Positions 19,612 through 29,599 of a DNA stretch of 33,670 bases are shown here, piece by piece. The DNA comes from Scytalidium lignicola. Lineage: Eukaryota; Ascomycota; Leotiomycetes. The stretch's first letter is position 1; every line of letters starts with the position of its first letter. Both the position numbers and the translations under genes were made by a program. The stretch is taken from positions 1 through 33,670 of the forward strand of contig NCSJ02000423.1 in NCBI GenBank assembly GCA_002812745.2, read 5' to 3'. The notes below the pieces were generated by a model. It had not been told where the DNA came from. It did not search any database and was given only the letters and a program-made list of their open reading frames with translations.

Positions 19612-21147
19612 TCATTTTTCATTCTTTACCATCTCCCGATACTCCTGTAGTCTATCATCGACCTTAACTCCATTCCAAGTCTCGTTGCCTTCCTTATCTA
19701 CCCCTAAAGTTGGCATACCCACCTGCTCAATTGCAAAGCTGGCTGCAATGTTTCCCCACCCAGCCGCCTCCTCTAATCTTTTCCCTCTAGCCAGCGCAAC
19801 TGCCATTCCACCCAAAAAGGAATTCCCACCACCAGTGGGATCAACAACCTTCTTCTCATTCGTATGATAAGGCGGTAACCACATTTCAATCCCACGATCA
19901 ATCACTGGTTCCTCCCGTTCAAAACTCCCTTCACCGTCCATTAGGCCCTCGAATAATGCTACCATGTCTATATCTGGCGTTAGTCCACCACGCATATGAA
20001 TCGCAGGACGCTTGCGTTTTATAATCGAGGGTCGACGTGTACGTCCACCATTTTTGGCAATGTAACAGCCTGCTCCACCACATCTTATAACAAGGGCGTA
20101 GGAGTGGAGGGGCATAGAACCAAGGAGTTGTTCGCATGCTCCCTCGACAAACGCGGTGTCAACAGAGCCAGTTTTCTTATCTATCCCCTCACCTAAGTCA
20201 CCCATGAGCGAAGCCAGTTCGCTGTGGTTGGGACTGCATATGTCGACATAAGGGAGGGCATTGGTGGTGTTGAGGAGCTCATCTGGAGTCATGAGATCTG
20301 GAACCGGCTCCCAGATAAATAAAGGCTTTTCTGCATTCCGATCTATGGCCTTCCGGCGCTGTAGAATGGAGGTGACGAGGTCTATACACCGCGTGGGGTT
20401 ACATATCAAATGGAATGATTTTGACCGTAGGAGAGTTTCTGTGAGCGAGGTGGCGTCTAGCCGTAATTTGGGAGTGGCATATTTGAATGCCCGGTTTTCA
20501 TTGCTGTCGTAGCCGTTCCAGCCCCTTGTTGTGAGACGGTCAGGAGTGGAACGGATGACGCAGGAGGTTTCCCATGAGTTGACTTGATTAAGGAGGTCTT
20601 CTGGGAAATCGCTTCCTTTGTCGATTATCCAGGAAATGGATCGAGATTGAGGGGGTGGAGAGAATATCCGCGCTCCCAAGGCTGCGTAAGAGCCTGCTCC
20701 ACCAAGAATGTCGTAGACCGGTGGTTTTGGTGGGAGGTAGTGGATTTCGTCTAGTGAGTGTTAGGTATGCTAGGTGAGGGTATATATGAATGTGCAGCAG
20801 TTAATTGTTAAATCAAAATGGAGGTAAGCTTTCTAGAGAGTTATTTGTCACTTGTCCATAGTGATTCCTCTGCTTATGTACTCTCATAGTTGAGCAAGAC
20901 AGCAATTTTTNCTTGCCCTTCGCTACTGAAATCACTGAAAATATGAAGACAATAAAAGGAACTATACACGTCTCATCTATACACGAAATATAATTCTAAA
21001 TTTGCAAAAAATGCTAGGGATGGAAACGAAGAAATGTTGAACAATACATGTGACTTAAGTAGTGATCATTTCCTTACCAATTATGAACATGCCCAGGGTG
21101 CAGAAATCAATCTCCTGAGAAGAAGGTACATTCTTTTTCTCCTCCAT
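19612..21147 (-). CDS. MAK32: PfkB-family (Mak32-type) carbohydrate kinase-like protein
   Basis: A ribokinase-fold protein of 402 residues. The first coding exon is far away at 21147-21078 (MEEKKNVPSSQEIDFCTLGM, then FII), joined in phase across a 327-nt intron to 20750-19612, which starts DEIHYLPPKPPVYDILGGAG. The joined FCTLGMFIIDEI and the GGAGSYAALGARIF that follow are the family's opening signature. PfkB signature 2 lies at 327-333 as DPTGGGN; ribokinases have DTxGAGD there, with the last Asp as catalytic base, so Asn333 replaces it. An acidic/basic insert (KNGGRTRRPSIIKRKRPA) and a Gly-rich region lie mid-protein. S. cerevisiae Mak32 is needed for structural stability of L-A double-stranded RNA particles, and its biochemical substrate is not established. 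Kinase activity is therefore doubtful. The gene is divergent from CAP; the N at 20911 lies inside the intron. Confidence 0.85.
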
Positions 21148-21544
21148 AGTAAATAATTTCAGTTAACTGCCTGGTTGCCCCCAAATGGGGATTTGAGCAT
21201 GAGAAATACACAAAAGAGGGAGAAGGCTGACTATAAGACACAAAATGTGTCGTATGCTTAGCCTTACGACTTGAAGCCTGATAAATGAGGCGCAAAAAGA
21301 TACCTCCGTCTTTCAGGCAGGACTAAGCTTCAGGAGCTTATGTTTGACCACGCATCACCTTTATCTCAGCTGTTCTTTGCCATTGTACCGGGCGGAACTC
21401 TTCGCAACCTGTCTTGTTTTGCGCAGTAATAGGACGCTTGCTTTATACAGTTTTGTTTGCTTGGAACTCTGACACGTCACGCCCATCTCGGCCTATCCCT
21501 TCTAGCATTGCGACGCACCTGTCACAACAGGAATACCTGCAGCC
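21148..21544. promoter_or_regulatory. Divergent promoter between the PfkB-type gene and CAP
   Basis: The 397 bp between the two ATGs contains no supported ORF and must carry both promoters. I see no motif distinctive enough to name. Confidence 0.5.
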
Positions 21545-23401
21545 ATGGCGACGAACAATATGCATAATCTGACTACTCTTATTAAACGGTAATATAACAT
21601 TCGCCTTGTGTCTAAATTATTCAAGAACCTTGTTGCTGGCCAAGCTATTATATTTCAGATATGGATTCTGGTCTGACAGCTCTATTGAACAGGCTCGAAG
21701 CTGCCACCTCCAGGCTGGAGGATATGGCATCGACCTCGTTTGGAAATACAAATGGTTCTGCCCCTACGATTGTAGCACCAGCACCAGCACCAGCACCAGC
21801 ACCTCCACCTCCTGCGCCAGCCGCTCCACCAAAGCCTATAGAGGAGCCAATTCCAGAGTCTATCGAGGAATTTGACGAGTTTGTCAACACAACGGTTAAG
21901 AAGTACTTCACAATCAGCGAAGAAATTGGAGGGGCTGTGGGCAAACAAGTGCGTCCAAAGTGTACTGATATATCCTTGGGCCTTAGCTAACATAGAAATA
22001 GGCCGGGAGTGTTCTAGCTGCTTTTGAGGGACAGCGCAAGTTTCTTCTCATTACCACCAAGGCAAAGAAGCCTGCTATGAGCAGTCAAACATTTATGCAG
22101 CTCTTGAAGCCACTCGAGCAGTCAATTATGGCAGTTACTGAGATTCGAGAGGCCAACCGCGGCTCAAGTCTGTTCAACAATCTTAGCGCTGTTTCCGAAA
22201 GTATAGGAGTTCTTGCTTGGATTACCATAGAACCAAAGCCATATAAGCATGTTGAAGAATCATTAGGATCCGCACAGTACTGGGGTAATCGGGTATTGAA
22301 AGAGTATAAGGACAAGTAAGATGCTTTTATGACCATTGGTTTTAATGTGCTAATTTTTAATATCAGGGATCCTAAGCAAATCGAATGGATCCAATCATAC
22401 TATCAGATATTTAAGGATCTTACGCAGTATGTCCAGAAGACTTTCCCACACGGTATTCTATGGAATCCCAAGGGCGTATCGGCAGAAGAGGCCATCAAGC
22501 AAGTGGAGAGCCCACAAGCTAATGGCCCGGCTCCTCCTCCTCCCCCACCTGCGGCAGCGCACCACCTCCACCACCCCCTCCAGGACCTCCCCCGCCTGCT
22601 GCAAAGTTTGAGGAAGAAAACAAGCCAGCTCCTGCAGCTAGTGGTCTGAATGCTGTCTTCTCTGAGCTTAACAAAGGCGAAGCTGTCACGAAAGGACTTC
22701 GAAAAGTCAGTGCTAGTGAGATGACACACAAAAACCCATCATTGCGAGCAGGAGCGACGGTACCTACCAGAAGTGATAGTCGGTCCAGTGTATCTTCGGT
22801 AGGCCTAGGTCGTGGGAAGAGCCCAGCCCCACCTGGCAAGAAGCCAAAGCCGGAAAATATGCGGACGAAGAAGCCTCCTGTGAAGAAGTTGGATGGCAAC
22901 AAGTGGTTTATCGTAAGTTTTGCATATGTGCTGGTTTGTCCACTGCTAATTACTTTTAAGGAAAACTTTGAAAATGAAAGTCAGCCTATCGAAATCGAGG
23001 CATCTCTGCAGCATTCTATTCTCATTAGTCGTTGCAATAAGGTAACGATCATGGTCAAGGGCAAAGCAAATGCAATCTCTATCGATAATTCACCGAGACT
23101 GTCTCTCATTGTCGAGACTTTGGTATCTTCCGTTGATGTTATCAAATCCTCAAACTTCGCATTGCAGGTTCTTGGTACTTTACCAACCATCCTGATGGAT
23201 CAAGTAGATGGCGCTCAGATTTATCTGAGCAAGGAGAGTACGCATACAGAAGTATTCTCCAGTAAATGCAGTGGACTCAACTTGAATATCATTAAGGCAG
23301 AGGACGAGGACTATAAAGAGGTACCATTACCGGAGCAGATCCGAACGTATGTTAACAAGGACGGTAAAGTTGTGAGTGAGATCGTTGAGCATGCTGGCTA
23401 G
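21545..23401 (+). CDS. SRV2: Adenylyl cyclase-associated protein (Srv2/CAP), one-base frame break in the proline linker
   Basis: CAP recycles actin monomers with cofilin and, in fungi, binds adenylyl cyclase for Ras/cAMP signalling. Exons are 21545-21588, 21693-21948, 22002-22315, 22367-22912 and 22961-23401. Exon 1 plus 2 gives MATNNMHNLTTLIKRLEAAT then SRLEDMAS, the conserved N-terminal cyclase-binding helix. An Ala-Pro repeat follows, encoded by GCACCA repeats. The helical folded domain runs through exons 2-4 (FLLITTKAKKP, FNNLSAVSESIGVLAWI, WIQSYYQIFKDL). The linker is polyproline, then ELNKGEAVTKGLRKVS and THKNPSLR (WH2-like), then the C-terminal beta-helix CARP domain (NKWFIENFENES onward). 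The reading frame changes at about 22550 inside the linker: exon 4 is one base short, and a G missing from GCGGCAGC would fit. With that base the protein is 533 residues, close to the family size. Confidence 0.9.
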
Positions 23402-23655
23402 ATCGATCGTGGAGGGCCGCTGTATTCAAAGACCAATGTAACATAGGTGTGGGTTCCATTGGGGCTCCAATCCGATTAATCACCTTCTATTCTGTATTTA
23501 ATGGACCTCTTAACCCCTTATATAAATCCCATTTAGACCAAGACAGATTAATGCAAAGGTGCCAGGAGAGCCGAAAGTCTAATCTGCAAACATCTTATTG
23601 TTTAATCCCAGTGATTATGATCCCTTTTGAATATGTACAAGTTTAGTGAACAGTT
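23402..23655. other. Short convergent intergenic region between CAP and the complex I-like gene
   Basis: About 250 bp between converging stop codons. No gene or motif seen. Confidence 0.4.
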
Positions 23656-24091
23656 CTATGCTCCACCCTCCTTCTTGCTCTTCTCGTGCTCGATGATTTG
23701 TTTGCTCCAGCTAGACAAAAGTTAACGATGGGACCTTCAAATAGTTCAGCTTCGCTGGGATACGCACTATCGACTAGGGAAGAATCGGCCTTCTTCTGGC
23801 ATCTTATCCCGGAATTCTCTCTGTGCGCTGACGTTCCACATTAAGGCAGTGATACCAAGAATCACAGCACCAAATGCCGCAGTATTTGCTTTCCAGTTCG
23901 CAGGCCGTGAATACCAGCCACCGGCCGGTGACCATACGTGCTTGGGATATCTAATGCGTTGTCAGATGGAATATACTCTTGGGAGAATGTTCGCAGCGAA
24001 TGAGTCCGGTCACTTACGGGATTTTGCCTCCGCCGCCCTATATAGTATCAGTATAGTCAATTGGAATAATTGATCGAGGATTACTTACCAT
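23656..24091 (-). CDS. Small single-pass mitochondrial membrane protein, probably a complex I accessory subunit (NDUFB4-like)
   Basis: An 86-residue protein in four exons: 24091-24089 (only the ATG), 24037-24018 (20 nt), 23950-23768 and 23710-23656. All introns are GT..AG and phases agree. It reads MGGGGKIPYPKHVWSP, then AGGWYSRPANWKANTA, one membrane helix (about 33-50, FGAVILGITALMWNV) and a charged tail with REFRDKMPEEGRFFPSRYW. The architecture (short Pro/Gly N-terminus, N at the membrane entry, one helix, charged tail) resembles the C-terminal half of the B15/NDUFB4 accessory subunit of NADH:ubiquinone oxidoreductase. The assignment to that subunit is an inference from remembered family pattern; that it is a mitochondrial inner-membrane protein is likelier. 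The overlapping frame from 24287 (MERSVVAVPEF) shares no frame with it. It is divergent from mL44 over 243 bp. Confidence 0.75.
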
Positions 24092-24334
24092 TTTGATCAA
24101 TTGATTGCTTGGGATGGTCTAGCTCTTTCAACCTTACGGATAGGATGAGGTTGACCTGCGCGAGGTCCCGGTTAGCGCGGATGCTTATATAAGCGAACAA
24201 TGCATGGGCACGAGAGCTCGAGAATTTTTGGACCAGGCTATCTGGCTCAGGGACAAATTCAGGAACTGCGACGACGCTCCTCTCCATAGATCAACATTAC
24301 TACCTAAGGGTAGATAAGAGGAGGAATTTCACCG

Positions 24335-25498
24335 ATGAAGAGGTTACGGTTAGACAGATGGAGCGGGCAATTGCTCTCACCTAAACGGAGGCAGTGCTTT
24401 ATTCGGCCTCAACATCATCAGAGACTTGCTAGCATACGATTCCAATCGACATCATTGGGAGCAGACATTATATATGAGGATGGAGATGCCATACAAGAGT
24501 CCAATCCGACGATAAATCCCTTCGATACTAATTCCTTCCCATCGCCACCTCCCGACGCAGCCCTTCATTCTGCAAAACTTGGTGCTCTCCACTCACGACT
24601 CTCCTTACCAAAAAAGCTCCCTCTTCAAACACTTGCACGCACCCTTGTCGACCCTTCAGCAGATACAAATAAGAGCTTCAACAATTCTGCTCTTGCGCAA
24701 GTCGGTCAGGACCTGATCAACTATCACGTCGCCGAATGGCTCTTAGCCCATTATCCCCGGTTACCCGTGGGCGTCCTGTTCGCTGCTTCATACGCCTACA
24801 GTGGCCCGAAGACCCTGCAAATGATAGGAAAGGAATGGGGCGTTGATACAGTAGCAGCACCAGGCTCAGAAGTTGATCCTGGGCTGCTCCAATTCTCCAA
24901 GAACAAGCCAGCAACACCACAGACAACAGGTCTCGTTCGTCCAGACTTAAGCATAAACTGGAGACGAGGCATGTCAAGTCGAATAGTATACGACGACGAT
25001 TTTGGCGATGTGATTTCCAATAATCTCTCTGACGACCCCCAGATTACGGAACGAGCATATTTTGGATTCGTGCAGGCGGTTGTCGGTGCCGTATATCTGC
25101 ACACTGGCAGGGAGGCAGCGAAGAGTTTTGTGAATGCTCACATCTTATCACGGCATCTCCCAATTGCATCCTTATTCTCCTTCAAGCAGCCTTTACGAGA
25201 TCTCTCCCGGTTATGCGCACGTGAAGATTTCGAACCACCGATTGCTCGGATATTGAGCGAAACTGGTCGTCGTTCCAGATCACCGGTATTTGTAGTAGGC
25301 ATCTTCAGTGGTGAAGACAAGTTAGGCGAGGGAACTGGTGCAAGTCTGCAGGAGGCCAGAATAAGAGCTGCAGTGGCAGCTCTCAAGGCGTGGTATTTGT
25401 ATTCTCCAGGAAAGGATGTAAGAGTCCCAAGTGAGATGGAGGCTGAGAATGCGGCACCCTGGGAACCTTTACACATTGATATTGGTGAGATTGTGTAA
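24335..25498 (+). CDS. MRPL3: Mitochondrial large-subunit ribosomal protein mL44 (yeast Mrpl3)
   Basis: A 387-residue structural protein of the mitochondrial large ribosomal subunit, intronless. A basic presequence (about 1-36, MKRLRLDRWSGQ... ending in LASIRFQS) targets the matrix. An RNase III-like domain covers about 90-270 (LPLQTLARTLVD, AEWLLAHYPRLP, RAYFGFVQAVVGAVYLHTGR); the catalytic acidic residues of true RNase III are not evident, as expected for mL44. A double-stranded RNA-binding domain follows at about 280-355 (VVGIFSGEDKLGEGTGASLQ then EARIRAAVAALKAWY). The ATG is the first in the frame and immediately precedes the presequence. It shares a 243-bp bidirectional promoter with the complex I-like gene. 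Confidence 0.93.
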   Translation: MKRLRLDRWSGQLLSPKRRQCFIRPQHHQRLASIRFQSTSLGADIIYEDGDAIQESNPTINPFDTNSFPSPPPDAALHSAKLGALHSRLSLPKKLPLQTLARTLVDPSADTNKSFNNSALAQVGQDLINYHVAEWLLAHYPRLPVGVLFAASYAYSGPKTLQMIGKEWGVDTVAAPGSEVDPGLLQFSKNKPATPQTTGLVRPDLSINWRRGMSSRIVYDDDFGDVISNNLSDDPQITERAYFGFVQAVVGAVYLHTGREAAKSFVNAHILSRHLPIASLFSFKQPLRDLSRLCAREDFEPPIARILSETGRRSRSPVFVVGIFSGEDKLGEGTGASLQEARIRAAVAALKAWYLYSPGKDVRVPSEMEAENAAPWEPLHIDIGEIV

Positions 25499-26001
25499 GC
25501 TATTTGCAACTAGGCACAGGGATTGCCGGGATTTGATAGATGGACTCCATGGATGTCTTGTATATTATAGGTACCTTTTCGTATGTCAAATATGCATCAT
25601 GGGAGAGCTAAGTAGGGCTCATGGTTGGGGTTCTGTTTGCCGACTGTTGTAGAATATTATATGGACTCATGTATCATCAATGGCATCCTCTCCAAATATT
25701 GAAACTGAAACACATGTGAAGTAGGAAACAAAAAATCATGAACTTTTTTTGCTATTTTAGATGGTTAATTAGCAAGGTCTGATACCTATAGCAATGATAA
25801 TACACATGTACGCCTATGAATATCCTATGTGAGCTGAAAGAAGGATGTAGATCCAGGAATAACAAAAGACCATCTATGAGCATTCGATAATGCAATATCC
25901 CTTATTGGCGCCGACTGATACCACTCCGTGACAATGCAAAAGTACTGCGGTTGTGAATATGAGCTAGATTTGTTGCGAACATCAGTCTCAAAGTGGCAGC
26001 A
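25499..26001. other. Convergent intergenic region between mL44 and La genes
   Basis: About 500 bp of AT-rich 3' flank from two convergent genes. No gene, RNA or notable repeat seen. Confidence 0.5.
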
Positions 26002-27348
26002 CTAAGATTCCGCTGCAACTTCTGTCTTGAGATTGACCTTCTTTGCTGGATTTTCCTCAACTCCACCATCATCTTCACGGGCACGCTTTTTCTCGTTCTC
26101 GGTTTTCGTGGTAGCAGCTGGCTCGTCCCTGTGACAATTAGTTAGTCTTGTGTGCCAATTTAAATGTGATTTAGAGATCATACCTTTTCTTTTCCTCCCG
26201 CTCACGGTTTCTGTCATTGTTGCGTGGGCCTCTATCGTCGCGGCGACCACCCCTACCTCCCCGCTGATTTCTATTGCCACCTCTTCGGTCTTTGAAACCA
26301 GACTTGATGTCCTCTTCTCTCCTCCTTTTCCAGTCATCTGGATCACGATCTCCTCGGTCTCCTCCACGGTTTGCTCGAGGGCCACGTCCTCTTCCACGGC
26401 CTCTTGTCCATGTCTCACTAGGTTCGGTCTTGCCCTCTCTGATTTCCTGTTCCTTCTTTTCTTGATACTCTTTCTTGGACATAACGATCAAGTCATACTT
26501 TCCCTTCCATTTTGGCTTTGGATCCAGTGCAAGGAACTTTTGCGCCGTCTCATCGTCCTGGAATTCGACGAAAACAGAGCCCTTGAAGAGCTTCTCGTTG
26601 GTACGACGAAGTCGGACGGCATTGGTGGGTCCATAAGGCGCAAAGAAGGCCTCAATGTCAAATTGCGAGCTGGGTTCTTCATCGCCGAAGCCCTTTACAT
26701 AAACAGATCTGGATTCTGCCTTGGATCTGCTTGGCGCATTCTCATCGTAAGGTACTCTGCGCTTAACTTCTTCCTCGCCCTCAGAACCGGTAACTTCCAA
26801 GAACTGACTCTCTTTCAATGCCGTTACGACAGCCGAGATTGGTCTGAAGCGCTTCATGCGTCCAAAAGAGCAAATGGTTTCAATCTTGACAGGCTTGTTT
26901 TCAGAGCCTCCGGTGGTTTCCCACATGAACTTGTCCCCTGGTAAATTTGCGTCGCCGAAGTAAAACTCGACCTATTTTGAGAGAGAAAATTTTTAGCAAA
27001 AAGTGAACTACAAATGACTTTTCGAATGCTTACCTGCGCGCGTATTTTCTTTGGATCATCTGTCTCGGGAAGAACAGAGGGATCATATTTACTATTCTTT
27101 CGAGGATTCTCGTAAGACCTAGCAGAGGTCTTCAGAATGCCGTTTTCATCTTTCCTAACCTTGGGCTCATGAGATTTGGATTCTCCTTCATCTTTAGCCT
27201 TTTCTACTCCCCCTTCGGTATTAGCATTGGCATTTTGATCGGCAGCCTGAGTTTTCTCAGCTTCAACGCCATTTCCCTCGGTTTGCTGCTCTGGGAGAGT
27301 GGTAGCTGCCGCCTCTGGCGCAACAGCTTCTGCTTCAGCCTGTGACAT
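26002..27348 (-). CDS. LHP1: La-motif RNA-binding protein (Lhp1/La homologue)
   Basis: La binds the 3' oligo-U end of new RNA polymerase III transcripts and guides tRNA and snRNA maturation in the nucleus. Exons 27348-27034, 26971-26184 and 26128-26002 join in phase to 409 residues. An acidic/Gln N-terminus of about 85 residues precedes the La motif at about 86-178 (KKIRAQVEFYFGDANLPGDK then FMWETT). An RRM follows at about 193-272 with RNP2 SVYVKGF and RNP1-like KGSVFVEF. A long RGG/RRD tail runs from about 294 to 368. The last exon adds DEPAATTKTENEKKRARED and AKKVNLK, a likely nuclear localisation signal. The frame is open upstream to 27594, but the ATG at 27348 starts the typical acidic N-terminus. 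It is divergent from uS4m. Confidence 0.94.
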
Positions 27349-27882
27349 TCTGGGATTTGGAAGTGTTGGAAGAAATATGATATTCCAACTGGAAATTGAG
27401 ATTAAGTTAAGTTGGTAGAGTATCGAACACTCCAGAAGTTGTATGTGTGCTTGCTGGAGGGAGAGCTGGGCTTCAATGGCATGCGCTGCGACCGAATAAT
27501 AGCGGGGTGAAGGCTCTGTAAAAAGTGGCTGGTACAGGTTCCTTGAGGGACTCGTCCTGCACTTGTGCTCGCTCTGATCCACAAGAGCTAGCACTTCTAA
27601 AACTTAGAGATGATTGGGCCAGTCCAATAGAGCAGAGTCGCTTTCTCTGCAGATTTCCAGGAAATTTTACATGAATCACAGCGAAAGACTCATGTACCTG
27701 CTCTAAATGTGGGAGAGCTACTAAAAACGTCTTAGCCGCTTAACGAATCGGCCTACGGGCGCTAGCGGCGTCTCATGGGTCGTCCTGCATCGGGACATAA
27801 TATTTTGTTCGCGAAGACCACCTGGAACTCCAGCTGGTATAAAAGGGGATAACGATAGGAAGACCATTGTCAGTCTGCAATC
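27349..27882. promoter_or_regulatory. Divergent promoter between La and uS4m genes
   Basis: About 530 bp between divergent starts. The in-frame extension of La upstream to 27594 and short overlapping minus frames are probably leader sequence. No distinctive regulatory motif is named. Confidence 0.45.
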
Positions 27883-29270
27883 ATGAGGTCAAGAAGATTT
27901 CATGGCTTAAAGCGAATAGTGAGTTGGCTCCAAATCCTAGTCCTAGATTTCGAATCGATCAGCTAACATATAATCCTTTGTACAGAAAATTCGCCAGTCA
28001 TGGAACAAGCACAATCTTTACAATCTCTCCAGACTTAGACTTCCGAATACCCTTCACCTGACCTTTTTCCAGCAGAAATGGATGGCCAAGGCTACAACCC
28101 GAGCCTACCATGGTGAGCAGATCAAGGAGAAACATTGGCAGCGGATGTTCAGGTCTAGACTACGTTCTGTTGTCCCGATGGATCATCGATATTTAGCAGA
28201 ACATGACGGTTCAGAACTCGCTGAGGGACGTGGGTCTGGTAAAGATGTCGACCCAAATTCGGACAAGTTGCCTCGAGGGAGGACTCCAATCCCATACATG
28301 CACATGACATACGCACCTGCCGAAAGACGCCTAGACACTGCGATATTCCGAGCACTATTTGCAAGTAGTGCTAGGCAGGCACGCCAATTCGTTGTACACG
28401 GTGCAGTGAAAGTCAATGGTAAAAAGGTAGAAACATTATCACATATTTGGAGTATTAAGTGGACCGCCTCTGACGTTTTCGTAGATGATATACCCCGGCT
28501 ATCTACTAAACCCTGGCGATATGTTCCAGGTCGACCCCGAGCGAGTCCTCTACGCAACTGGAGCTCCTAAAGATAGGTCTCAAATCCGAAGAGGCCGAGG
28601 AATGAAGAGGGCAATTCAATCCAGATCTCGACAGCTAGCTAAAGCGAAGGGAGGAGCTAAGGCCGATCCTGCTGCAGTTTCAAATCCCGGGCAAATGGAT
28701 GAGGCGACGAGACGAAAGATGCGGAGAAAGGAACTAAAACAACTTTTAGAATCGTCAAACGTATTAGCCAAGGACAAGAAGGACGAGCTCTCAGCCAAAC
28801 GCAAGCAGGAGCTTCGTGCACTACACAAGACTTTGCGCAACACCATAGGAAAATCCAACACCAAGTCGGTTGAGGAACTCGAAAAGGAGCTACAAGGTTT
28901 AACCGCTCAGCTCGAAGCCATCGTCCTCACTACTCAACCTACCGAAGAAGCAAAACCTCAACAACAAAAACAACTCCAGCAACAACAAACCAACAGCGTA
29001 GCTCAGCCCAACCTCACACTCAAAGAAGCCATTCGACGGGCTAGAGAGAACCCAATTGACGAGTCGAAGCCATATGCAACCCCATGGCGACCTCGACAAT
29101 ATATGTCTGCGTTTGCATTCATCCCCCGATATCTTGAAGTCAACCAGAGCATCTGTTCTGCGGTCTATCTTCGACACCCCGTCGCTAGACCGGGTCTAGC
29201 CGAAGTACCGAGTCCATTCCCAACAGATATCCAGCAATTGGCGTATACTTGGTATCTGCGGAGGAGGTAG
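27883..29270 (+). CDS. NAM9: Mitochondrial small-subunit ribosomal protein uS4m (yeast Nam9)
   Basis: A 420-residue mitochondrial S4. Exons 27883-27918, 27986-28426 and 28485-29270 join in phase. The opening [12 protein letters not shown] then [18 protein letters not shown] is the family's start. The S4 RNA-binding domain is at about 126-176 ([34 protein letters not shown], then [17 protein letters not shown] across the second intron). Downstream is a basic and Gln-rich region (Lys/Arg-rich near 190-230, Gln runs near 320-335), then a C-terminal block ending [13 protein letters not shown] and [18 protein letters not shown]. The middle insertions make it longer than bacterial S4 (about 200), as usual for fungal Nam9. 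The first intron uses GTGAGT. It acts in decoding-subunit assembly in the mitochondrial matrix. Confidence 0.95.
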
Positions 29271-29599
29271 ATGATGATGATGGCATGTATGTGTACAGAA
29301 ATAACTCTTTTTTTGGGATTGAAAAAGAAAAGAAGTGTATTTATAGCGGAATATGTGTAGAACTAAAGGTGTCATATTCAACTTTTAATCTGTGTAGAAT
29401 CTCACGACTTTTAACATGTTTATTTGAGCAGTGAGCCACATGTGAGAAATATGACAACTTTATGTGAGTTCGATCAAGAGCCAATCCAATGAAAGGTCTA
29501 GATGCTCTATGATACAGTACAATAAAACCTAGCATCTAAGTCGCTAACCCAAAAATTGTGTCCTTCGCTCCAGCCCGACAAAAAACCTATATACATGGT
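29271..29599. other. Convergent intergenic region between uS4m and carnitine acetyltransferase
   Basis: About 330 bp of 3' flank for two convergent genes; no gene or motif seen. Confidence 0.45.

Noticed and set aside
24081..24287. Minus frame MERSVVAVPEF overlapping the complex I-like start
   Set aside because: It is out of frame with the spliced gene, has no recognised family and lies in the short divergent promoter; at most a leader ORF.
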